Source: Roseicyclus sp.
GTDB lineage: Bacteria; Pseudomonadota; Alphaproteobacteria; Rhodobacterales; Rhodobacteraceae
Length of the DNA stretch: 40,620 nt
Direction: 5' to 3'
NCBI GenBank assembly: GCA_018401385.1
Contig: JAGYKZ010000012.1
Location: 1 to 40,620, forward strand
Shown here: positions 1 through 8,676 of the stretch, in pieces
Numbering within the stretch: the stretch's first letter is position 1
Layout of the letters: the number at the start of each line of letters is the position of its first letter
Notes under the pieces: generated by a model
Told to the model about the DNA's origin: nothing
The model's input: only the letters and a program-made list of their open reading frames with translations
Database searches by the model: none
Position numbers and translations under genes: made by a program

Positions 1-1266
1 CATCCCCATAAAGGCCGCAAGCCGTGCAAACCCTTCGGGCGATTTGGGCAGGCTGTGGGTCTGCGCATCATTCATCATCTGGAGGCGATGCTCGATCTCA
101 CGATGCTCCAGATAATGGGCCCTGAGGCTGTCTGCGGTGTCGGAGGTGATCCAATTCTTCAGCGCAAGCGCCGCCAAGCCATCGACCGTGCGCCGCACCC
201 GCAAATCAGGATCACGCCCGCCCGCAACCAATTGACGGGTCTGCGCGAAGAATTCGATCTCACGGATACCGCCCGCGCCCAATTTCATATTGTGCCCCTC
301 AAGGGTGATCCCATGCAGCCCCTTATGGTCGCGGATGCGTTGGCGCATATCTTGGGTGTCACGGATCGCGGCAAAATCCAAATGCTTGCGCCACACAAAA
401 GGGATCAGGGTTTTCAAAAACCGCTCTCCTGCCGCAATATCGCCCGCAGCGGCGCGCGCCTTGATATAGGCCGCGCGTTCCCAATTGCGCCCTTCGGCCT
501 CGTAATAACGTTCGGCCGCCGCCATCGAGATACAGACAGGCGTGACCGAGGCATCAGGCCGCAGCCGCAAATCCGTGCGAAACACATAGCCATCGGCGCT
601 GATCTCCGCCAAACTGGCGGTCAAGCGCCGCGTGGCCCGCACGAAGCCTGTGCGCGCCTCCATCTCATCGCCCGCGTCAAACCGCGTTTCGTCAAACAGG
701 CAAATCAGGTCGATATCGGAGGAATAATTCAATTCGAACGCGCCCATTTTTCCCATGGCCAGCGCAACCATGCCCGCGCCATCGCGCAGGGCGTCTTCCT
801 CGGTTTGGCCGGGAATGCGACCGCGCCGCGCCTCCGCACCCACATGAACCCGCAGGGCCGATTGCACACAGGCATCGGCAAAGCGGGTCCAATGCGCGGT
901 CAGGGTCAGAACATCCCACACCCCGCCACAATCGGCCAAAGCGGCGAGGATCGCCGCGCGGCGTTTCAGGCGGCGCAATCCCGCATCGAGATCACTGTAA
1001 TTCAGGGTTGCGGCATCGGTCAGGAGTGCGGCCATACCCGCCTCGGGGCTGTCGCACAGCGCCCCTTGCAGCCAATCCGCCTCGCGCTTGATCAACCCCG
1101 CCAGATAGGGGGCGCATCCCACCACACCCAAAAGCAGCGCACGCATTTCGGGCGGTTGATCCGCCAATTGTGGCAATTCGGCCAAAAGGCACGCGGCCAA
1201 ATCCTGCTCGAACGGGATCGGTGCGCGGGTCAGCCTTGCGGCAAAGGGCAATGGTGCGGCGGGCAT
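1..1266 (-). CDS. glnE: Glutamine synthetase adenylyltransferase/adenylyl-removase, N-terminal part
   Basis: This bifunctional cytoplasmic enzyme adenylylates and deadenylylates glutamine synthetase in response to PII. The minus strand is open for 422 codons from the ATG at 1266 to the window edge, so the C-terminal half is missing. The visible part is the N-terminal nucleotidyltransferase (adenylyl-removase) domain. It carries MGKMGAFELNYSSDIDL with the acidic metal-binding residues in SDID, then FRTDLRLRPDAS, the YYEAEGRNWERAAYIKARA segment, and KLGAGGIREIEFFAQ, a GlnE hallmark. It is divergent from the YbaK-like gene, with starts 60 bp apart. No frameshift was seen in this part. Identification is firm; the missing half lies outside the window. 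Confidence 0.95.
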   Translation of the reverse strand, partial: MPAAPLPFAARLTRAPIPFEQDLAACLLAELPQLADQPPEMRALLLGVVGCAPYLAGLIKREADWLQGALCDSPEAGMAALLTDAATLNYSDLDAGLRRLKRRAAILAALADCGGVWDVLTLTAHWTRFADACVQSALRVHVGAEARRGRIPGQTEEDALRDGAGMVALAMGKMGAFELNYSSDIDLICLFDETRFDAGDEMEARTGFVRATRRLTASLAEISADGYVFRTDLRLRPDASVTPVCISMAAAERYYEAEGRNWERAAYIKARAAAGDIAAGERFLKTLIPFVWRKHLDFAAIRDTQDMRQRIRDHKGLHGITLEGHNMKLGAGGIREIEFFAQTRQLVAGGRDPDLRVRRTVDGLAALALKNWITSDTADSLRAHYLEHREIEHRLQMMNDAQTHSLPKSPEGFARLAAFMGM

Positions 1267-1325
1267 CTTGTCAATCGCGTCCTTTTTTGCGCAGATCATT
1301 ACAAAGATCATAGAAGGGATTGAAG

Positions 1326-1796
1326 ATGAGCAAAAGCCTTGCCCGCGTGACCGCCGCCCTTGCGGATGCGGGGCTGGATGTGACGATTTTGGAAATGTCC
1401 GAGGGCACCCGCACCGCCGAAGATGCCGCGCGCGCGGCGGCCTGCCAAATCGATCAAATCGCCAAATCCATCATTTTTCGCAGGGTCGAAACGGGGGAAT
1501 TGGTGCTGTTCATCACCGCAGGCGGCAATCAGGTGGACCCCAAGCGCGCCGAAGCCCTGACGCAAGGCACCTTGGCCCGCGCGGATGCGGAGACGATTCG
1601 CACCGTCACGGGCTTTGCCATCGGGGGGGTGTCGCCCATTGGCCATCTCACCCCTTTGCGCGCATGGTTTGATCCGCGCCTCTTGGCGTTCGATCACATC
1701 TATGCCGCCGCAGGCACACCGCGCCATATATTTGGCATCGCCCCTGTGACGCTGCTGCGCCTGTCGGGGGCGCAGGAGGCGGCCTTTACCCTTTAG
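1326..1796 (+). CDS. YbaK/EbsC family protein (aminoacyl-tRNA editing domain)
   Basis: A 156-residue stand-alone editing-domain protein of the YbaK/EbsC/ProX superfamily, whose members hydrolyse mischarged aminoacyl-tRNA such as Cys-tRNA(Pro). Visible family features are the IAKSIIFR segment holding the conserved lysine, a GNQVDPKR loop, and the glycine-rich GFAIGGVSPIGH motif near residue 100 that lines the active site. I chose the ATG at 1326 over an in-frame TTG at 1320 because GAAGGGA lies about 7 bases upstream of the ATG. It is divergent from glnE and convergent with the transporter that follows. The exact tRNA substrate cannot be read from the sequence. Confidence 0.88.
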   Translation: MSKSLARVTAALADAGLDVTILEMSEGTRTAEDAARAAACQIDQIAKSIIFRRVETGELVLFITAGGNQVDPKRAEALTQGTLARADAETIRTVTGFAIGGVSPIGHLTPLRAWFDPRLLAFDHIYAAAGTPRHIFGIAPVTLLRLSGAQEAAFTL

Positions 1797-1811
1797 GACG
1801 GTGGCGGCGGA

Positions 1812-2792
1812 TCAATCAGGTTGGCCAATTTCGCCGCGCAAGGCCGCGCGCAGGCTGCGCTGCAATAGCCCCAAGACAAGCAGGGTGAGAAGGACGAAAA
1901 CCCCAGCCCCGATCATCTGATGCGCTGCTGTTGCGTTGATCTGGCCATAAGTCATCGAGGCGACCGCCAAAGCCCCTACGGGGAAACTCAATGCCCAGAA
2001 ACTCAACACAAAAGGCAGGCGCAATAATTTTGGCACCTGCAACACGACCAAACCCGCAAATACATAGGCGCTATAGAGCAATATCCGCGCAAACGGGTCG
2101 ATGCCCCCCGTCAGCTTGACATAGGCCACAAACCCCACGGCAGGTGGCGCAATCAAGATCACCAGCGTGGGCAAAAGCCGCGCGGGGATCGGATCGTGAA
2201 ACATCAAACGGTTCATCACCAAAACCAATAGAACCAGCCAAAACACCATGCCACCCGAAAAGAACAGCCAGCTGATTTCCTGATAGCCCAGTACCGTCCC
2301 CCCCAAGGGCACGATCACATTGCCCACCGCAGGGATGAACCAAGCGGGGGTCAGATGCCCCATCTCAAAGGCGCGATGCGAAATCCAGGAGGTAATCACG
2401 GCAAGCGTCAATGCCCCCTGCCCCAACATCGCAATCAGCCAAAGCACCAAGGCCACTTGCGGCGCGCGGGTCAAAAGCGCGGTCGCACACAGCAGGAGCG
2501 CAATCGTGGCGGTTGCGAAAAAGGCGATTTTCACGGGATGATTCCATTCGGCCCGAACGGCGGCAGGATGACGGATGATTTTCGCCAGATAAATCGCACC
2601 CACCATCACGAAAATGCCCAGACCAAGCCCGAACACAAGATCCCCCATCACTGCCAAGAAGGGCCAAATGCGCGCTGCCGTATCCGCCGTCAGGCCCAAT
2701 TGAAACACACCCATCAAGACCGCAAAAAGGCTGATGGGAATGAATTCCAGACGATTGGCGCGCCAAGAGGGCGTAACACTCTGTGATTGCAT
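1812..2792 (-). CDS. TehA/SLAC1 (TDT) family membrane transporter
   Basis: A 326-residue integral membrane protein with about ten hydrophobic segments, of the TDT family that includes TehA, Mae1 malate permease and plant SLAC1 anion channels. N-terminal signs are RLEFIPISLFAVLMGVFQLGL and WPFLAVMGDLVFGLGL. Further on are HLTPAWFIPAVGNVIVPL and LPFVLSFWALSFPVGALA, which are typical TDT helices. The open frame extends upstream to 2933, but the ATG at 2792 has AAGGA about 8 bases before it, and the upstream 47 codons look non-coding. It probably moves an anion or dicarboxylate; the substrate is unknown. It ends 15 bp from the convergent YbaK-like gene. Confidence 0.85.
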   Translation of the reverse strand: MQSQSVTPSWRANRLEFIPISLFAVLMGVFQLGLTADTAARIWPFLAVMGDLVFGLGLGIFVMVGAIYLAKIIRHPAAVRAEWNHPVKIAFFATATIALLLCATALLTRAPQVALVLWLIAMLGQGALTLAVITSWISHRAFEMGHLTPAWFIPAVGNVIVPLGGTVLGYQEISWLFFSGGMVFWLVLLVLVMNRLMFHDPIPARLLPTLVILIAPPAVGFVAYVKLTGGIDPFARILLYSAYVFAGLVVLQVPKLLRLPFVLSFWALSFPVGALAVASMTYGQINATAAHQMIGAGVFVLLTLLVLGLLQRSLRAALRGEIGQPD

Positions 2793-2926
2793 CGGTGTAT
2801 TCCTTGTTATGGGCCTGTGCTTGGCCCCCAGCGGAACATAAATCAAGCCAGAAGAAGAAAGAAAGCGCGCCGCAGATCGCCGCAGGACGGATGATTTTTG
2901 GATAGGCAGGCAAAGAATTGGAAGAA

Positions 2927-2948
2927 ATTTCAAAATTTTCCTTGAAAT
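2927..2948. repeat. Inverted repeat upstream of speD
   Basis: ATTTCAA at 2927-2933 and TTGAAAT at 2942-2948 form a perfect 7-bp inverted repeat with an 8-base AT-rich spacer. It lies in the 280-bp gap between the divergent transporter and speD, where promoters for both must sit. It could be an operator, but no regulator family is recognised. Confidence 0.4.
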
Positions 2949-2955
2949 AGGAACG

Positions 2956-3019
2956 GCGAGGCTCTAGGTGCCCCCTCACTACTCATCGGGTGCCGATCCC
3001 AACCTCGCTGCCAACAGCG
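2956..3019 (+). promoter_or_regulatory. Possible structured leader of speD with competing hairpins
   Basis: GCGAGG (2956-2961) can pair with CCTCGC (3003-3008) around a 41-base loop. CGCTG (3006-3010) can instead pair with CAGCG (3015-3019) around CCAA. The two pairings share bases 3006-3008, so they exclude each other. The element ends about 50 bases before the speD ATG. It matches no riboswitch class I can name, and conservation is untested. Confidence 0.25.
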
Positions 3020-3072
3020 GGGGGGCGCTAAGGACCCACCACATCAATCTGCTGGTAAGAAGGGGGCGTGCT

Positions 3073-3576
3073 ATGTCTAGCGCCGACCTCTTCCAACTGG
3101 GGACTGGTCTGGAGACAGGCGCCCATGCGGAAGACACTCACAGCCTTTCGGCTGACCGTAGCGTGTTCGATGACACACGCGATGACCACTTCATTCGCCG
3201 CGATGGCCGCGTTTTCGCGGGCACGCATCTGATCCTCGAAGTTGTCGATGGCCACGGCCTTGATGATGAGGCACGGATCCAAACCGCATTTCGCGATTGC
3301 GTGCGCGAATGTGGGGCCACTTTGTTGCATATTCACACCCATAAATTCAGCCCACAGGGCGTGTCAGATAATGGCGGTTTTGGCGGAAAGCCATATCTCG
3401 GTGCATACATGGCCCGAGATTGGCTATGGCGCATTTGACGTATTCATGTGCGGCGATGCCGATCCGTGGCGCGCGGTGGATGTGCTCAAAGCGGCTTTTT
3501 GGCGCAAGATGTGCGCGTCAAGGAATTGCTGCGCGGCGAAGGTCTGGTGACCGAGGCGATTGCCACTCACTTGTAA
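3073..3576 (+). CDS. speD: S-adenosylmethionine decarboxylase proenzyme (two frameshifts)
   Basis: It makes decarboxylated SAM, the aminopropyl donor for the adjacent spermidine synthase. The proenzyme cleaves itself at a serine to create a pyruvoyl cofactor. FQLGTGLETGAHAEDTH at the N-terminus, TLLHIHTHKFSPQGVS, and then in another frame MAVLAESHISVHTWPE are visible; Ser of AESH is the expected cleavage and pyruvoyl site. The frame changes near 3370, where one extra base separates GVS from MAVLAES. It changes again near 3495, where a run of five T should be six to give AAFLAQDVRVKELLRGEG through to the TAA at 3574. Both look like sequence errors. The ATG at 3073 follows an AAGGGGG ribosome site. 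It forms an operon with speE. Confidence 0.88.
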
Positions 3577-3647
3577 CCGCGAGGAAAGGGGCGGGTGAAC
3601 CCTGCCCCCACCTTGACCCCCACCCCCACCCCCGAAGGAGGCCGCCA

Positions 3648-4511
3648 ATGAGCGATCCTGAAACGATGCGCGATTGGAGCGTGGAGCGTCTGCACCAAGA
3701 TCACGGGCAAGCCTTGCGCGTGGCGCAGATGCATTACGACAGTGAAACCGCGCACCAACGCCTGCGCGTGTTTGAAAACCCGACCTTCGGGCGCATCCTG
3801 ACGCTGGATGGCGTGGTGCAGGTGACAGAGGCCGATAATTTCATCTATCACGAGATGCTGACCCATGTGCCGATTTTGGCCCATGGTGCGGCCAAGCGCG
3901 TGCTGATCGTGGGCGGCGGCGATGGCGGCATGGCCCGCGAGGTGCTGAAACATGACAGCATCGAACAGGTCACCATGGTCGAGATTGACGCGGGCGTGGT
4001 GGATTTTTCCAAAAAATATCTGGCCGCGATTTCGGATGGGGCCTTTGACGACCCCCGTCTTGATCTGGTGATCAATGATGGTGCCGTGTTCATGAAACAA
4101 AACGCGGATCTCTATGACATCATCATCATCGACAGCACCGATCCCGTTGGCCCGGGCGAGGTTCTTTTCACCGATCATTTCTATGGCCATGCCAAGGCGC
4201 GTTTGGCCAAGGGCGGGATTTTGGTGACACAAAACGGGGTGCCGTTCCTGCAAGGGGATGAGCTGACAGGCACAATGCGGGCCTTTAGCGCGCTGTTTTC
4301 TGATTACAGCTGCTATCTGGCCAGTATCCCCACTTATGCGGGCGGGCCAATGGCCTTTGGCTGGGGCAGCGACAGTGACGCGCGGCACGTTGACATTGCC
4401 ACCCTAGAGGCGCGGTTCACAGCGGCAGGCATCAGCACCGATTATTATACACCCGAGGTGCATCGTGGGGCATTTGCCTTGCCGCCTTATGTGGCGCGCC
4501 TGATCCCTTAA
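3648..4511 (+). CDS. speE: Spermidine synthase (polyamine aminopropyltransferase)
   Basis: It transfers the aminopropyl group of decarboxylated SAM to putrescine, giving spermidine and methylthioadenosine in the cytoplasm. The 287-residue protein is family-length and intact. It has the nucleotide-binding motif VLIVGGGDGGMAREVLKH (about 85-102), the acidic MVEID (111-115), and the catalytic region IIIIDSTDPVGPG (158-170) with Asp162. I use the ATG at 3648, preceded by AAGGAG at 7 bases; the open frame continues upstream only as read-through over the end of speD. It lies 71 bp after speD, separated by a C-rich run of CCCCCAC units. Confidence 0.95.
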   Translation: MSDPETMRDWSVERLHQDHGQALRVAQMHYDSETAHQRLRVFENPTFGRILTLDGVVQVTEADNFIYHEMLTHVPILAHGAAKRVLIVGGGDGGMAREVLKHDSIEQVTMVEIDAGVVDFSKKYLAAISDGAFDDPRLDLVINDGAVFMKQNADLYDIIIIDSTDPVGPGEVLFTDHFYGHAKARLAKGGILVTQNGVPFLQGDELTGTMRAFSALFSDYSCYLASIPTYAGGPMAFGWGSDSDARHVDIATLEARFTAAGISTDYYTPEVHRGAFALPPYVARLIP

Positions 4512-4515
4512 AGGA

Positions 4516-5642
4516 TCATTCCGCCGCTTGGGATTTTTCGGCCGCGTCAATCTCGGCGGCCTTTTTCTCGACCTGTTCCACAATATGGTCGATCATCTGC
4601 TCATTGCTCATCTTGTGGCTTTGCTTGCCCGCAAGATAGACCATGCCCGATCCCGCGCCGCCACCCGTGAAGCCCACATCGGTCATCAACGCCTCACCCG
4701 GCCCGTTGACCACACAGCCGATGATCGAAAGGCTCATCGGGGTTTTGATATGCTCCAGACGCTGCTCCAATGCCTCAACCGTTTTGATCACGTCAAAGCC
4801 CTGACGCGCGCAGGACGGGCAGGAAATGATATTCACGCCACGGTGACGCAACCCCAAGGATTTGAGGATTTCATAGCCCACTTTCACTTCCTGCACGGGA
4901 TCAGCCGAAAGGCTGACGCGGATCGTGTCGCCAATGCCCATCCACAGAAGACTGCCCAAACCGATGGCCGATTTGATCGTGCCAGACATCAGACCACCCG
5001 CCTCGGTGATGCCCAAGTGAATGGGGGCATCTGTCGCCTCCGCCAAACCTTGATAGGCGGCCGCGGCCAAAAACACATCAGATGCTTTGACCGAGATTTT
5101 GAACTCGTGGAAATCATTGTCCTGCAAAATGCGAATGTGATCGAGACCCGATTCAATCATCGCTTCGGGGCATGGTTCCCCGTATTTCTCAAGCAAATCC
5201 CGCTCAAGCGAGCCTGCATTCACGCCAATACGGATCGAGCAATTATGATCCCGCGCGGCCTTGATCACCTCGCGCGCACGCGGGTGGCATCGCCGATATT
5301 GCCGGGATTGATGCGCGAACAGGCCGCGCCCGCCTCCCAACCGCCTCAATCCACGTTTGTAGTGGAAATGAATATCCCGCCACGATTGGCACAGGGCTTT
5401 CGCGCACGATCTCCCGCAGCGCCTGTGCGCTGGCATCATCCGGCACAGACACACGCACGATATCGGCCCCCGCCTCGGCACAGGCCTGCACCTGCGCGAT
5501 GGTCGCCTTGATATCGGTGGTGAGCGTATTGGTCATGGTTGCACCGAAATCGGTGCATCGCTAACCGGCACAGAGCCCACATGAATCTGGCGGCTTTTGC
5601 GGCGGTCAATGTGCGCCAGGGGCGGATCGGGTTGTGGGACAT
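4516..5642 (-). CDS. ispG: 4-hydroxy-3-methylbut-2-enyl-diphosphate synthase (IspG/GcpE), frameshifted
   Basis: This [4Fe-4S] enzyme performs the penultimate step of the MEP isoprenoid pathway. The intact C-terminal two-thirds holds [28 protein letters not shown], and the cluster-binding [15 protein letters not shown] and [12 protein letters not shown] cysteine motifs. The N-terminus is recoverable only by changing frame: [10 protein letters not shown], then [22 protein letters not shown], then [18 protein letters not shown], then [10 protein letters not shown]. Breaks lie near 5614 (missing base), 5538 (missing A), 5372 (extra G) and 5340 (missing G). Because the MEP pathway is essential, these are more likely sequence errors than decay. 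It lies downstream of the RodZ-like gene in the same direction, as in related genomes. Confidence 0.9.
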
Positions 5643-5720
5643 GACGGGCGGGACCTTTACCTTGTCGGATCACGAATGCGTTGCGCGCAAAGGATAAGCC
5701 CTCGCGCGAAAATGCACAAT

Positions 5721-5780
5721 GCGCAGGTTTACTGGGCGCAGGTTTACTGGGCGCAGGTTTACTGGGCGCAGGTTTACTCG
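5721..5780. repeat. 15-bp tandem repeat, four copies, between rodZ-like gene and ispG
   Basis: GCGCAGGTTTACTGG occurs at 5721-5735, 5736-5750 and 5751-5765, with a fourth copy ending TCG at 5766-5780. The last copy supplies the TAA stop of the RodZ-like gene (5774-5776, minus strand). The repeat then fills the intergenic gap toward ispG. On the plus strand it would read as a repeated AQVYW peptide, but no gene is supported there. Confidence 0.9.
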
Positions 5781-7027
5781 CCTTGTGCCAAACGCTCTAG
5801 GACCAGTTGCGCCACTTCGGGCAATTGCGGATCTGCGGTGGCATTGGCAATCGCATAGCGCGTCTCGATTTCATCGGCGGAAATCGGCACGTCCTTGACG
5901 ACACTTGTCCCCTCGCCTGCCGGGCCGAAGGTGACGGAATTCATCGCAAAATACAGCGCCCCAGAATTACCTGCCCGCAAATAGGGCAACGTATCCATCT
6001 GCGGCACCGTATAACTGTCACCTGAATTGAGCGTGCCTTCAAACAGCACCGTCCCATCGCCTGTGGTCACCCTGATCCAAGACGGCCGCACGGCAAAAAG
6101 GACCACCTCGTCACGCGGTTGTTGCGTGACGGGCGCGGCTGTCGCTTCATCCGATACCGAAGCGAGGGCGCGCGAAATCTCATCGGGACGCAGGGATGCT
6201 GTTTCGCTGCGCGCGAAAGCCCCCGTTGTAGACGGATTCAACATACCAATCGCGCGGTCACGCGGCACCAGCATGGGGGCCTCTAGCACGGTTGGACGGT
6301 AAAGCCGCTCCATCGCCGCGCTGTTTGGTCCTGTCTCCTCTTGGGGAAGTGCAAGCCGTGCATCGGCAATCTGCGTTTGCCCGCTTTGCGGCACGGGCAA
6401 TGGGTCCATCGCGGTGAGGGCCACGGGGGTGTCCGTGACAGGGGCGAATTGCACGCGTTGGAAATCATTGAGTAAGACCCAAGCGCCATAGCCAACACCG
6501 AGCAGCAGCACGGATAGCACAAAAAGCGAGCCAAGCGCGCCCGCCTCCAGCCGTGGAAAAAACCCGTCTTCCGCATCAAATAGAATTTTTCGAGATGAGA
6601 AGCGGGGGTCATCCTGCACGGAGCCCATTGACTTTTTCATGGCCCGATTTGGCGTTTTGATCGATTGCCGCATCTTTTGAACGCTGCGCGCGCTGCGGCT
6701 TCCCGCACCAAAACCTGTGGCACCTGAAAATCCTGTTTCTTCGCAGAAACGCGTGAACACCCATTCTGGATCAAGGCCCAGATAGCGCGCATAGGAGCGC
6801 ACATAGCCCGCGATGAAACCTTGCGAGGTAAATGCGCTGAGATCCGCATTTTCAATCGCGGCAATATAGGCGGCGCGAATGCGCAAATCCGCCTCTACAT
6901 CCTGAAGCGATTTCCCCATCGTGGCGCGTTCACCGCGCATCAGATCGCCCAAAGGCACATCTGCGAGCATCTCGCCCTGTAATTCTTCGGTTGATGCCCC
7001 CATCATGCCCGTTTCACCTTGCCCCAT
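5774..7027 (-). CDS. RodZ-like helix-turn-helix membrane protein (DUF4115)
   Basis: A 417-residue bitopic inner-membrane protein of the RodZ family, which links MreB to the cell-wall elongation machinery. The N-terminal cytoplasmic HTH (about 26-105) contains LGDLMRGERATMGKSLQDVEADLRI and then FIAGYVRSYARYLGLDPEWV. A basic linker follows, then one membrane helix, LGSLFVLSVLLLGVGYGAWVLL (about 185-206). A low-complexity periplasmic stretch leads to a C-terminal DUF4115 domain with ADEVV-type start VLFAVRPSWIRVTTGDGTVLFEGTLNSGD. The start at 7027 is uncertain: an in-frame ATG at 7006 has a better ribosome site (AAGGTG). Gene order hemA, this gene, ispG runs in one direction. Confidence 0.85.
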   Translation of the reverse strand: MGQGETGMMGASTEELQGEMLADVPLGDLMRGERATMGKSLQDVEADLRIRAAYIAAIENADLSAFTSQGFIAGYVRSYARYLGLDPEWVFTRFCEETGFSGATGFGAGSRSARSVQKMRQSIKTPNRAMKKSMGSVQDDPRFSSRKILFDAEDGFFPRLEAGALGSLFVLSVLLLGVGYGAWVLLNDFQRVQFAPVTDTPVALTAMDPLPVPQSGQTQIADARLALPQEETGPNSAAMERLYRPTVLEAPMLVPRDRAIGMLNPSTTGAFARSETASLRPDEISRALASVSDEATAAPVTQQPRDEVVLFAVRPSWIRVTTGDGTVLFEGTLNSGDSYTVPQMDTLPYLRAGNSGALYFAMNSVTFGPAGEGTSVVKDVPISADEIETRYAIANATADPQLPEVAQLVLERLAQGE

Positions 7028-7055
7028 TTGGCGCCCTGCCCGTTTGGTATTGAAC

Positions 7056-7076
7056 GCAGTTTTTGGCCAAAACTGC
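7056..7076. promoter_or_regulatory. Inverted repeat in the leader of the RodZ-like gene
   Basis: GCAGTTTT (7056-7063) and AAAACTGC (7069-7076) are perfect 8-bp arms around TGGCC, about 30 bases upstream of the gene start. In the minus-strand transcript no U-run follows, so it is a poor intrinsic terminator for hemA. An operator or mRNA leader hairpin is the better reading. Confidence 0.45.
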
Positions 7077-7175
7077 TTTCGCGTTGCCTATTTGTCACAG
7101 CACTGATTCGCATCAGGGCTGCTATCCCCAATGCACCATAGCATAAGCAAAGCTTGGTGATAAACTTATTGTGCG

Positions 7176-8399
7176 TTATCCCGCCAGCTCGGCACGATTC
7201 AGCGCACAGTGGCTCCAGAGATGGTCCATGGCGTGCACCAGTGCGTCCATCATTTTTGGATCATGCACGGGGCTTGGGGTGAAACGCAACCGCTCCGTGC
7301 CGCGTGGCACGGTGGGGAAATTGATCGGCTGGACGTAAATTCCGTGATCCTGCAACAGCATATCCGAAATTTTCTTGGTATGCACCGGATCGCCCACAAT
7401 CACGGGCACAATATGGCTGCCGTGGTCAATGATCGGCAGCCCCATGCCCTTGAGGCGCAGTTTCAGCACCGCCGCACGCTCCTGATGCAGGTCGCGCAGG
7501 GCTTGATCCGTTTTCAGATGCTTGACCGAAGCCGCAGCCCCCGCAGCCACAACAGGGGGCAAAGATGTTGTGAAAATGAAACCCGGCGCATAGGAGCGCA
7601 CCGCGTCACACATCTTGGCGGAGGCGGCAATATAGCCCCCCATCACGCCATAGGCCTTACCCAACGTGCCATTGATGATGTCGATCTGAACCGACAGGCC
7701 CAGCTTTTCGGCGACACCCCCACCGCGCGGGCCATACATCCCCACCGCGTGGACCTCGTCCAAATAGGTGAGCGCACCAAATTCCTGGGCCAATGCCACG
7801 ATCCCCGCGATCGGGCCAAAATCCCCGTCCATGGAATACACGGATTCAAAGGCGATCAATTTTGGCGCTTTGGGGTCATCTGCCGCCAGTTTCGCGCGCA
7901 AGTCTTCGAGATCATTATGTTTGAACACGCGCTTTGCCCCGCCATTGCGGCGAATGCCCTCGATCATGGAGGCGTGGTTCAATTCGTCAGAATAGATGAT
8001 CAACCCAGGAAACAGACGCGGCAGGGTCGAAAGCGTGGCGTCATTGGCGATATAGGCCGAAGTGAACACCAGCGCAGCTTCCTTGCCATGCAAATCGGCC
8101 AATTCCGCCTCAAGGCGTTTGTGATAGACGGTCGTGCCAGATATGTTGCGCGTGCCGCCCGAACCTGCACCCGTGGCGTCCAGCGCCTCATGCATCGCGC
8201 CCAAAACCGCGGGGTGCTGCCCCATGCCCAGATAATCATTGCCACACCAAACGGCGATCTGGGTTTGGCTGCCATCGGGGCGGGTCCAAGTGGCGTGGGG
8301 AAATTGGCCCTTGCGGCGTTCAATATCAATGAACGTGCGATAGCGCCCCTCTTGGTGAAGTGAATTCAGGGCGTGATCCAGGGCGTTGTTGTAATCCAC
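7176..8399 (-). CDS. hemA: 5-aminolevulinate synthase
   Basis: This PLP enzyme condenses glycine and succinyl-CoA to 5-aminolevulinate, the first tetrapyrrole step of alphaproteobacteria (heme, and bacteriochlorophyll where present). Family signs are [59 protein letters not shown] and NGTLGKAYG, whose lysine is residue 248, the Schiff-base lysine. I start at the GTG at 8399 ([12 protein letters not shown]): it gives 407 residues, the usual Rhodobacter length, and AAGGAG sits 6 bases upstream. The ATG two codons earlier (8405) directly abuts the ribosome site. The open frame to 8573 is non-genic. It is divergent from parE across 277 bp. Confidence 0.95.
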   Translation of the reverse strand: MDYNNALDHALNSLHQEGRYRTFIDIERRKGQFPHATWTRPDGSQTQIAVWCGNDYLGMGQHPAVLGAMHEALDATGAGSGGTRNISGTTVYHKRLEAELADLHGKEAALVFTSAYIANDATLSTLPRLFPGLIIYSDELNHASMIEGIRRNGGAKRVFKHNDLEDLRAKLAADDPKAPKLIAFESVYSMDGDFGPIAGIVALAQEFGALTYLDEVHAVGMYGPRGGGVAEKLGLSVQIDIINGTLGKAYGVMGGYIAASAKMCDAVRSYAPGFIFTTSLPPVVAAGAAASVKHLKTDQALRDLHQERAAVLKLRLKGMGLPIIDHGSHIVPVIVGDPVHTKKISDMLLQDHGIYVQPINFPTVPRGTERLRFTPSPVHDPKMMDALVHAMDHLWSHCALNRAELAG

Positions 8400-8676
8400 A
8401 CTCATCTCCTTAACTCTGGCGCAAAGGGGGCTTTCGCCCTTAAACGGTTTGCGTTGCGCCTGAGATAGTCTGTCGGCGCAGTATTTTCCAAGTAACAAAT
8501 TGACGCGCGCCCGTATTTGATCTGGCGCAAATTCCGAAACGCTTCGCACAACCTCCTTTGAGGGGTGGCCCAATGCGACCTTTGCGCCGTTTTTACCTTT
8601 TCGCTACGCCGCAAAGCTGCCAATATGGGGAGAATTGATAAGCAAATATGCACAGAACAAGTGATTGAGCAGCACA

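Noticed and set aside
55-1323. Long plus-strand open frame of 422 codons
   Set aside because: It is antisense to glnE. Its translation is low in family-like features, whereas the minus-strand frame has all GlnE motifs.
5634-5858. Plus-strand frame with repeated AQVYW peptide
   Set aside because: It arises from the 15-bp tandem repeat and is antisense to ispG and the RodZ-like gene. It has no ribosome site or family resemblance.
8635-8648. FNR-like half-site (TTGAT) in the hemA-parE gap
   Set aside because: The right half matches only two of five bases of ATCAA, so an FnrL site is not supported.
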